NCBI RefSeq assembly: GCF_009495355.1
Contig: NZ_VZAD01000004.1
Coordinates: 1 to 34,191 of the forward strand
DNA length: 34,191 bases
Reading direction: 5' to 3'
DNA from: Segatella copri
GTDB lineage: Bacteria > Bacteroidota > Bacteroidia > Bacteroidales > Bacteroidaceae
Shown: positions 25,505 to 32,314 of the stretch, piece by piece
Layout: the number at the start of each line of letters is the position of its first letter
How positions within the stretch are numbered: the first letter of the stretch is position 1
Made by a program: the position numbers and the translations under genes
Notes under the pieces: generated by a model
The model's database searches: none
What the model saw: the letters and a program-made list of their open reading frames with translations, nothing else
What the model was told of the DNA's origin: nothing

Positions 25505-26326
25505 TTACGCTTTTCTAAATCTTGCAACCAACTGCAGGAAACTCGGTATGAGAATGCACAAGGAGAAGCCTACGGCATAATATACCGTCTTCTCATCACC
25601 ATGGAAGAGGTCGATAAGCTTGCCGTCGCTCTGAGGAAGAAGGTTGGTCAGGATATAAGCCATCGTGTTGTTGACCCAATGCAGCAGGATGCCTGGCACA
25701 AGGCTACGGGTGCGATAGTACATCCATCCTAAGAGAAGACCCATGAACAGGGCATTGACAAACTGGGCTGCATTACCATGCACAGCACCAAAAATGGCAG
25801 CCGAAATCATGATGGCAACCCAATGGTTGCGCTTGCTCATCATACCCAGCAAGGTACGGAGGATGGCGCCACGGAAGACAACCTCCTCGGTCAATGGTGC
25901 CAGGATGCCTACAGCCACATACCCCCAGGGCTCTTTGAGCAGCCCTTCGAATATGCGGCCTGTGGTCTCGTCCATTTCCAGTCCGATTTGCTCATACACA
26001 AACTCAAGTGGAATCATGGCACCCAAAGCAAACAAAGCTACCCAAAGAAGAGTGAGCCAAGGTTTGGACAACAAATAGTTGCGAGAGATGGGAGTCCACT
26101 TGGTCTTCAGAAAAACAACCAGGGTAATCACACTGCTGAACACCGAGGTAAGGGCAAGCAGCACGGGATTGTGCCCCGAAAGCATGGCTGTTCGCACATC
26201 TGCCAGTTCCTCGTGCTGAACAAATGACCAGACAAGCATTCCCAAGAATGAAACTATAAGCTGTACTACGACAAACACAATGCCATACAGCAGAATATCC
26301 ATAACACCTTTCTTTACCTCTTTCAT
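25505..26326 (-). CDS. CPBP family intramembrane metalloprotease
   Basis: A 273-residue multi-spanning membrane protein (about 7-8 helices). It carries the CPBP/CAAX-protease motifs EEVVFRG (E147, E148, R152), FGAVHGN (H183) and HWVNN (H216, N220), all metal or catalytic positions of the Rce1-type abortive-infection (Abi) family. It lies 29 bp after ribF and 7 bp before the PP2C-like gene. Bacterial substrates are generally unknown. Confidence 0.9.
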   Translation of the reverse strand: MKEVKKGVMDILLYGIVFVVVQLIVSFLGMLVWSFVQHEELADVRTAMLSGHNPVLLALTSVFSSVITLVVFLKTKWTPISRNYLLSKPWLTLLWVALFALGAMIPLEFVYEQIGLEMDETTGRIFEGLLKEPWGYVAVGILAPLTEEVVFRGAILRTLLGMMSKRNHWVAIMISAAIFGAVHGNAAQFVNALFMGLLLGWMYYRTRSLVPGILLHWVNNTMAYILTNLLPQSDGKLIDLFHGDEKTVYYAVGFSLCILIPSFLQLVARFRKA

Positions 26327-26355
26327 CGTTTGTATCTGTTTATTTAAATTTGTTT

Positions 26356-27333
26356 CTATTCGTTCTCTTTGTCTTTCTGCAACAGCGCCACAACGGTTTC
26401 CTCGTCTTCACGGAGTTGCTCTGCAAGTTCCTCAGGCGACTCGAACTTACGCTCGCCCCTGATGCGGTGCACAAAGCTCACCAACAGCAACTGACCATAA
26501 ATGTCGCCATCAAAATGGAAGATATGTGTCTCGATCGTTGTGCGCTTTCCGCCGAAGGTAGGACGCGTGCCTATATTCATCATGCCCCACTTCATTTCCA
26601 TCCCCTGCTCCAGCCTTACCTTGACGGCATAGACACCGGCGGCAGGAATCATTTGACACAAATGGGAGATATCTATGTTGGCTGTAGGGAAGCCTAATTT
26701 GCGACCCTCATGAAAGCCATTCACCACCTTGCCTACGATGGTATAAGGATAGCCCAAGCACATATTGGCAAGCTCCACCTCGCCTTCGCGCAGAAAGGAA
26801 CGGATGACCGAAGAGGACACATTGATGCCGTCAAGCTGGAATGCGTCATTGCGAACTACCTCCATGTTCATCTCACGTCCATAGCGCACATAGTCATCGA
26901 AGGTTTCCTCACGATTGCGACCGAAGCGATGGTCATAACCGATAAAGAGGGCTCTCACACACAAATGGTCGCACAGCACCCTGCTCATAAACTCCCTGGC
27001 AGAAAGCGATGCCATCTCTTTATCGAAATGCAGCACCACCACATTGTCTATATCGGTGCGGGAGAGGAGAAGCAACTTGGAGTCGAGTGTACTCAACAAC
27101 TCTGGCTGATAGTCGCTCTGCAACACCTTGCGCGGATGCTCGTCGAAGGTGATGATCGTTGCCTCAAGTCCCTGGCTGTGAGCTTTCTCCACCAGCTGAC
27201 GTATGAGATACTGATGTCCTCTGTGCACTCCGTCGAAAAAGCCGATAGTTGCCACACATGGCTTCAAAGACTTGACAGCCGTACCGTCTTTCAGCCTACA
27301 TCCGTCCTGAATAGTATAATATACTGTTTTCAT
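26356..27333 (-). CDS. ribF: Bifunctional riboflavin kinase/FMN adenylyltransferase
   Basis: A 325-residue enzyme making FMN and FAD from riboflavin. The N-terminal adenylyltransferase domain has GFFDGVHRGHQYLI, GYDHRFGRNREETF and INVSSSVIRSFL. The C-terminal flavokinase has GKVVNGFHEGRKLGFPTANI, WGMMNIGTRPTF and ETHIFHFDGDIYG. Both domains are complete and the length is normal. It lies 15 bp after the Ca2+ ATPase gene. Confidence 0.95.
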   Translation of the reverse strand: MKTVYYTIQDGCRLKDGTAVKSLKPCVATIGFFDGVHRGHQYLIRQLVEKAHSQGLEATIITFDEHPRKVLQSDYQPELLSTLDSKLLLLSRTDIDNVVVLHFDKEMASLSAREFMSRVLCDHLCVRALFIGYDHRFGRNREETFDDYVRYGREMNMEVVRNDAFQLDGINVSSSVIRSFLREGEVELANMCLGYPYTIVGKVVNGFHEGRKLGFPTANIDISHLCQMIPAAGVYAVKVRLEQGMEMKWGMMNIGTRPTFGGKRTTIETHIFHFDGDIYGQLLLVSFVHRIRGERKFESPEELAEQLREDEETVVALLQKDKENE

Positions 27334-27348
27334 CTTGTTTCCCTGTCT

Positions 27349-29934
27349 TTATTCCTCCTTATGACACATGGCTCGCTTCGCAGCACGATACAGTTCGCCT
27401 GTCCAAAGAACGAGCGAGGTTGAGCCTACAATGATTGCCCACTCTTTAAGCGAGAGAGGCTGGGTGCGGAACATTTCACCACCGAAAGTGACAATGAGCC
27501 ACTGACCTGCCAAGACCAGCAGAAGCACCAACTGCATGCCCTTATCCTGGAAGAAGTGACGGAATGCAGACCTGTTGCTGCCCAAGGCTTTGGCATTGAA
27601 GAGGTTCCAGAACTGCAGCATCACAAACGTGGTGAAGAACCATGTCAGTTCGTGCGTATCGACTCCTCCCCTGCCACGACGCTCACAATATACCAGGAAA
27701 GCAAGCATCACGACAAAGAAACTGATGCCACAGAAAAGGATTCCTGTACCCATGCTGCGGTTAATGATAAAGTCGGAAGCCTTGCGGGGCTTTTCCTTCA
27801 TCACCTCGTGCGAAGGAGGCAAAGAGGCTAAAGCCAAGGCTGCAAAGGTGTCCATTATCAGGTTGACCCACAATATTTGGGTAACGGTAAGCGGCATTTC
27901 GGTGCCTATGATCGAACCGCCAAGCACCAGGAGCAAGGCTGCCACATTGACCACCAACTGGAAAAAGAGGAAACGCTGAAGGTTGCGGTAAAGCGAGCGT
28001 CCCCACATCACGGCATTGGCAATCGACTTGAACGAATCGTCGAGCAAGGTCATATCCGAGGCTTCCTTGGCTACCGATGTGCCTGAGCCCAACGAAAGCC
28101 CTACATGGGCATAGTGTAGCGCCGGAGCATCATTGGTTCCGTCACCTGTTACCGCCACCACCTCGCCATGTTTCTGAAGCATGGTCACCAATCGCTGTTT
28201 GTCTGTAGGACGGGCACGGCTCATCACACGGATATTCTGTGCGCGCTTATAGGCTTCCTCATCCGAGAGAGCCTCCCACTGTTCGCCCGTTATCATCTGT
28301 TCCTCAAGCGGAGTCATCTCGCCATCCGCCCCTATGCTTGTATTGTCTTCCTCGAAGATGCCTATCTGCTTGCCTATCTCGAAAGCAGTAGCTGCCGTGT
28401 CGCCCGTCACCATCTTGACTTCTATACCTGCCTTTCTGCACTCCTGCACTGCTGCGGGAACCTCCTTGCGCAGAGGATCGGTAATGGCAACGATGGCCTG
28501 CAAAGTCATCTTCTCGTCTTCTGCCTTCTGATAGGCAAAGGCTAATGTTCGCATCGCCTTGCGCTGGAAGTCTGCAAGCTCTTCCTGTACTTTTTGCTTT
28601 TCCTTATCGTCCAAGTCGCACTTTGCCAGCACGATCTCGGGAGCTCCCTTCACAAAGAGATACTGTGTGCCTCCTGCAAGAACACGGGTGGACATATACT
28701 TTCGCTCGGTCGAGAATGGTTGCTGGCTCACCACGGTGCACTGTTTGCGCAACTCGGCATAGTCGTGCCCCTTAGCTTTGAGCCATAGCAGCAATGCCGA
28801 CTCGGTAGGATTGCCTATACCTCGGTCATTGTCCAGTTCGGCAGTGGTGTTGACGGCTATCGCCAAGTGGAGCAAATGCTCGCTTCTCTGTTTCAGCAAG
28901 AGGGTGTCCACCTGCATCTGGTTCTGCGTCAGCGTACCAGTTTTGTCGGTACAAATCACGGTGACTGCTCCCATCGTCTCACAGGCATGAAGCTTGCGCA
29001 CAAGATTGTTCGACTTGAGCATTCTTCGCATATTGAGAGCCAAGGAGAGTGTGACGGCCATAGGCAAACCTTCGGGCACAGCCATCACTATCAGTGTGAC
29101 GGCCATCATGAAATACTCCAACACAAGGTCGGCCATATAAAGATAATCCTTGCCTCCCCATACAGGATTGGTCAGGATGTCGTGACCAAGAAACAGTACA
29201 AAAGCGGCTACCGAAACTATTGAGCCCACCTTGGAAATCATAGTAGCCAACTTGTCCAACTGCACATAGAGAGGAGTCTTCACCGCCGTCTGCTCGGTTG
29301 ACTTGACCGCCACCTTGCCTATTTCAGTAGCATCGCCTACTGCCGTCACCCGGAATTCTCCACGTCCATTCATCACCATGGTAGAACGCAAAACCACATT
29401 GCGGGCATAAGCTCCGTCGCCACCTTCATCGAGCGATTTCTCTGTCATAGGCTCGCCTGTAAGCGATGACTCGTTGATCTGCAAATCGGCACAAGAGAGC
29501 AAGACACCATCGGCTGGCACCTCGTCGCCCACCTCTATCAACACAATATCGTCTACCACCACATCGCGGCGGGGAATCTCTATCACCCTCCCGTTTCGGC
29601 GCACCTTTACAGGCTGTCCCTCGCTCAAGGCTGTAAGGATATGAAACTTCTTGGCAGCATCCCGCTCGAAATAGAAGCCCACTGTTGTAGCCAGGAATAC
29701 AGCCACAAAGATGCCTATCGTCTCCATAAAGTTGTGCTCTATGAAAGCCAGGACCAGAGAGATCAAGGCTGCAACAAGAAGGATTTGGATAATGGGATCG
29801 CGATACTTATCCAAATAGAGTTTCCATAAGGATATACGACGAGGAGGTGTGAGAACATTGAGTCCACACCTCTTTCTACTTTGTCCAACTTGCTCGTCGG
29901 AAAGACCTGAATTACTATTTATTTCTTTTGCCAT
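27349..29934 (-). CDS. Calcium-translocating P-type ATPase (PMCA type)
   Basis: An 861-residue inner-membrane P2-type ATPase. Visible: N-terminal cation-ATPase domain, actuator loop SSLTGEP (about 157-162), helix-4 VPEGLP ion-binding motif, the phosphorylated D330 in CTDKTGTLT, KGAPEIVL in the nucleotide domain, MVTGDTAATA, TGDGTNDAPAL, and C-terminal helices with NLIMDTFAALALA. It should export Ca2+ or a similar divalent cation. It is the first gene of the operon with ribF, the CPBP protease and the PP2C-like gene. Confidence 0.93.
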   Translation of the reverse strand: MAKEINSNSGLSDEQVGQSRKRCGLNVLTPPRRISLWKLYLDKYRDPIIQILLVAALISLVLAFIEHNFMETIGIFVAVFLATTVGFYFERDAAKKFHILTALSEGQPVKVRRNGRVIEIPRRDVVVDDIVLIEVGDEVPADGVLLSCADLQINESSLTGEPMTEKSLDEGGDGAYARNVVLRSTMVMNGRGEFRVTAVGDATEIGKVAVKSTEQTAVKTPLYVQLDKLATMISKVGSIVSVAAFVLFLGHDILTNPVWGGKDYLYMADLVLEYFMMAVTLIVMAVPEGLPMAVTLSLALNMRRMLKSNNLVRKLHACETMGAVTVICTDKTGTLTQNQMQVDTLLLKQRSEHLLHLAIAVNTTAELDNDRGIGNPTESALLLWLKAKGHDYAELRKQCTVVSQQPFSTERKYMSTRVLAGGTQYLFVKGAPEIVLAKCDLDDKEKQKVQEELADFQRKAMRTLAFAYQKAEDEKMTLQAIVAITDPLRKEVPAAVQECRKAGIEVKMVTGDTAATAFEIGKQIGIFEEDNTSIGADGEMTPLEEQMITGEQWEALSDEEAYKRAQNIRVMSRARPTDKQRLVTMLQKHGEVVAVTGDGTNDAPALHYAHVGLSLGSGTSVAKEASDMTLLDDSFKSIANAVMWGRSLYRNLQRFLFFQLVVNVAALLLVLGGSIIGTEMPLTVTQILWVNLIMDTFAALALASLPPSHEVMKEKPRKASDFIINRSMGTGILFCGISFFVVMLAFLVYCERRGRGGVDTHELTWFFTTFVMLQFWNLFNAKALGSNRSAFRHFFQDKGMQLVLLLVLAGQWLIVTFGGEMFRTQPLSLKEWAIIVGSTSLVLWTGELYRAAKRAMCHKEE

Positions 29935-29943
29935 TTGTCATGA

Positions 29944-29980
29944 AGCACTTCAAGTGCTATAAGATGATGGTGCAAAGATA
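29944..29980 (-). promoter_or_regulatory. Promoter and leader palindrome of the Ca2+ ATPase operon
   Basis: Minus-strand -7 TATCTTTG is at 29973-29980; the -33 region has no clear TTG. Between it and the ATG lies the near-perfect palindrome AGCACTT-C-AAGTGCT (29944-29958), a possible operator or a small leader hairpin close to the start codon. Confidence 0.5.
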
Positions 29981-30019
29981 CGGCATTTTTCTGATTAATC
30001 GAAAAAAATGCCCAAAATA

Positions 30020-30051
30020 TTTGGTTATTTAGCAAAAAGCTATTACCTTTG
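30020..30051 (+). promoter_or_regulatory. Promoter of tRNA-Met
   Basis: -33 TTTG at 30020-30023 and -7 TACCTTTG at 30044-30051, spacer 20 bp, a consensus Bacteroidetes promoter. The tRNA starts 22 bp downstream. Confidence 0.8.
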
Positions 30052-30072
30052 CAGCCGAATTGCAAAATTCAC

Positions 30073-30146
30073 GGACTTGTAGCTCAGTTGGTTAGAGCAA
30101 CAGACTCATAATCTGGAGGTCCCAGGTTCAAGCCCTGGCTGGTCCA
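30073..30146 (+). tRNA. tRNA-Met (CAT)
   Basis: A 74-nt cloverleaf folded by eye: acceptor GGACTTG/CTGGTCC (with a G-U and a U-U), D arm GCTC/GAGC, anticodon loop CTCATAA (anticodon CAT), T arm CCAGG/CCTGG with loop TTCAAGC, discriminator A. CCA is not encoded. The anticodon stem lacks the GGG/CCC pairs of initiator tRNA, so it is elongator Met; a CAT-anticodon Ile2 tRNA cannot be fully excluded. Confidence 0.93.
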
Positions 30147-30156
30147 CGCTTCTATT

Positions 30157-30194
30157 ACAGCGACTTATGCTTCGGCGTAGGCCGCTGTTTTTTC
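30157..30194 (+). terminator. Terminator of tRNA-Met
   Basis: ACAGCG (30157-30162) pairs with CGCTGT (30183-30188); inside, CTTATGC and GCGTAGG pair with two wobbles around a TTCG tetraloop. A run of Ts follows. Confidence 0.9.
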
Positions 30195-30385
30195 GTTAAA
30201 CTTAACAAGAGTTAATGTGATGTTTGTGCGGGAAAATTGGCAATATTACATAAAAATCCGCGCAAAGATATTTGCCGTACGTTTTACTTGATTATTATCA
30301 AAATTGAATATTACGCAAAGCACTTTGTTAAATATCACTACTTTTGCTGCTATTTATTCAAATATCTCACATCGATATTGTATCT
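30195..30385. other. AT-rich gap after the tRNA terminator
   Basis: No convincing gene is seen. A minus-strand TATCTTTG occurs at 30263-30270 without a gene to serve. The start of an 81-codon plus-strand ORF (30237-30482) looks non-coding in composition. Confidence 0.4.
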
Positions 30386-30388
30386 TTG
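30381..30388 (+). promoter_or_regulatory. -7 element before the AlbA_2 gene
   Basis: TATCTTTG at 30381-30388 would start transcription near 30395, about 84 bp before the ATG at 30479 and inside the HTH remnant. No good -33 TTG is present. Confidence 0.4.
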
Positions 30389-30475
30389 CAGAAATTATCA
30401 CTTGAAACCCTATTCAAGATTTCAGAACTATTGCAAGTACCTGTACTGGAACTTATCAAGAAACAGAATATATAG
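30386..30475 (+). pseudogene. C-terminal remnant of an XRE-type HTH regulator
   Basis: The frame from 30386 reads MQKLSLETLFKISELL then QVPVLELIKKQNI and stops at 30475. The pattern S-L-x-T-L-x-K-I-x-x-L-L-x-V-P-V-x-E-L is the end of the recognition helix and the last two helices of Cro/C1-type (HTH_3/XRE) domains. The first three helices are missing upstream and the only start is a TTG. It ends 3 bp before the AlbA_2 gene, the position of a regulator in an XRE + AlbA_2 pair. It could instead be a very short coincidental frame. Confidence 0.5.
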
Positions 30476-30478
30476 AAT

Positions 30479-32137
30479 ATGACCGAACAAGAATTACAAC
30501 AATATCTGCTTTCCAAATATCCAAAAGAAAACGAGGAGTGTGAATGGAAAGAGTTCAAGAACATGAAAAATGACTTCAACGGCAAAGAAAAGGATGATGT
30601 CATTTCTTATGTTTCCGCCTTGTCGAATATGGAAGGCGGACATTTGGTTATCGGTGTTGTTGACAATACTTTGGAGATTGTCGGTACTAACACATACAAC
30701 TACGACAGACAAAAAGCAAAACTCAGAATGACAGATCTGTGCGCCAACTTGCCTTCTGAAGGATTGCTGGTTGAAGAATTCATCACGGACGACTCGCACA
30801 AGACGGTATGGGTAATTCATATTCCAAAACACATGAAGCGTCGTCCTGTATATGCACATAGCAAGGCATGGCAGAGATTGGATGATTCTTTGGTGGAATT
30901 GACAGACTCACGCCTTAATGTAATACTTGACGAGCAAGATTCCGCATACGATTGGACAGCGCAAGCCATCGCTGATGCTACAATAGACGATCTTGACCCA
31001 GATGCTATCATGCTTGCTCGTGAAGGCTATAAGCAACGCTACCCAAAGTTTGCAAAGGAGTGTGACTCTTGGAGTGATAAAGTGTTTCTTGACAAGGCGT
31101 GTTTGACCATAGACGGAAAAATTACGAAAGCCACACTATTACTTGTAGGCAAAGAAGAAAAAGCACATAAGCTCAATCACATTGCGCAGATTGTTTGGAA
31201 ATGCTTTCAAGACGGACAAACCTTTGGTGACATCTACACTATACCTTTCATACGAACCACGAGTGAGTTACTGAATAGAATAAGAAACTATCGGTTCAAA
31301 ATATATCCAAAGAACTCGCTTATCCCTGCCGAAGTATGGAAATATGACACAGAGAGTATCCTTGAGGGGCTTCACAACTCTATAGCTCATCAAAAATACG
31401 AAAGCGATGCACGAATCATTGTCACGGAAGACAAGGACAAACTGACATTCCAAAATGACGGCTACTTCTTTGAAGGAAACTATAGCCAATATATAACTGG
31501 TGAGAAAACACCAAGGCACTATCGCAACCCTGCACTGGTAAAAGCTATGGTGAACATCAAGATGATTGATACCCAAGGCTATGGCATTCACAAGATGTTC
31601 GTGAGCCAAAAGGAACGCTATCTGCCAATGCCTGATTATGACAAATCCACAGCAACAGAAGTTGTCTTGACCTTACCTGGTACCGTCATTGACGAAAACT
31701 ACAGTCTCTTACTGTTAGAAAACAGAAATATGTCTCTTACAGATGCTGTACTTTTAGATTCTGTACAGAAAGGCAAGCGCATATCGCCAGAAGCTATTGC
31801 CATGCTCCGCAAGCGCAAACTGATAGAAGGTCGTTTACCACATATCTTCATAGCAAAGGATATTGCCCAAGTAACAGACCAGAAGATAGAATATTCCAAG
31901 CACAAGGGATTGGACGACAAAAAATGCGAGGCATTATTGCTTGATTCGTTGAAGGATCATGGTTCGTTGACAAAGCCAGAAATAGTGCGTCTGCTTTGGG
32001 ACGTGCTACCAGACCAGTTGGACGACAAACAGAAGAACAATAAATTGGATTATTTGCTTAAACGATTAAGGAAAGCAGGAAAAATATGGACTGAAAGAAA
32101 TGAAGTTACTTCCGTATGGCACCTCACGGAAAAATAG
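30479..32137 (+). CDS. Schlafen/AlbA_2-domain ATP-binding protein
   Basis: A 552-residue protein. The N-terminal AlbA_2 (Schlafen-type) domain is at about 10-135: ECEWKEFKN, ISYVSALSNMEGGHLVIGV, KTVWVIHIP, then RRPVYAHSKAWQRLDDSLVEL. A middle region with AREGYKQRYP, DKACLTIDGKITKATLLLVG, and ESILEGLHNSIAHQ with NDGYF and GYGIHKMF matches the HATPase_c_4 region of such regulators, which bind ATP. The last 80 residues form a winged-helix-like region (LLDSLKDHGSLTKPEIVRLL, LLKRLRKAGKIWTE). Proteins of this type act as transcription regulators or defence-associated nucleic-acid-binding factors. It is followed after 177 bp by the primase-helicase gene in the same direction. Confidence 0.88.
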   Translation: MTEQELQQYLLSKYPKENEECEWKEFKNMKNDFNGKEKDDVISYVSALSNMEGGHLVIGVVDNTLEIVGTNTYNYDRQKAKLRMTDLCANLPSEGLLVEEFITDDSHKTVWVIHIPKHMKRRPVYAHSKAWQRLDDSLVELTDSRLNVILDEQDSAYDWTAQAIADATIDDLDPDAIMLAREGYKQRYPKFAKECDSWSDKVFLDKACLTIDGKITKATLLLVGKEEKAHKLNHIAQIVWKCFQDGQTFGDIYTIPFIRTTSELLNRIRNYRFKIYPKNSLIPAEVWKYDTESILEGLHNSIAHQKYESDARIIVTEDKDKLTFQNDGYFFEGNYSQYITGEKTPRHYRNPALVKAMVNIKMIDTQGYGIHKMFVSQKERYLPMPDYDKSTATEVVLTLPGTVIDENYSLLLLENRNMSLTDAVLLDSVQKGKRISPEAIAMLRKRKLIEGRLPHIFIAKDIAQVTDQKIEYSKHKGLDDKKCEALLLDSLKDHGSLTKPEIVRLLWDVLPDQLDDKQKNNKLDYLLKRLRKAGKIWTERNEVTSVWHLTEK

Positions 32138-32290
32138 TCAAATTCCGTGAGATTACAAGCACTTTTCCGTGAGGTATAAGCTAAGTCTACATATGTAATA
32201 TGTATTTGTGCTGACAATCAGTCTATTACAGTCACTGGTGAGCTTGCGGAAAATTTTTATTTCAGAAAAATTCCGTAAGGTTTCCGTGTG
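32110..32290. repeat. Cluster of TTCCGTGAG-like motifs in both orientations
   Basis: TTCCGTGAG occurs at 32143-32151 and 32165-32173, with variants TTCCGTATG (32110-32118), TTCCGTAAG (32271-32279) and TTCCGTGTG (32282-32290). Inverted copies CTCACGGAA (32123-32131) and CTTGCGGAA (32243-32251) pair with them. The first inverted pair straddles the stop codon of the AlbA_2 gene. The second can fold into an about 14-bp stem (32243-32279) with a 7-nt loop. Position suggests operators or RNA hairpins controlling the downstream gene. Confidence 0.75.
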
Positions 32291-32314
32291 TAACCCTCAA
32301 AACAGACTTTCATT

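Noticed and set aside
30237..30482. 81-codon ORF before the AlbA_2 gene
   Set aside because: Composition is like translated AT-rich intergenic DNA, and it overlaps the HTH-like frame, which has clearer family resemblance.
32201..32215. Promoter for the primase-helicase gene near GTATTTGTG
   Set aside because: The bases do not fit TAnnTTTG with correct spacing and no -33 TTG is present.
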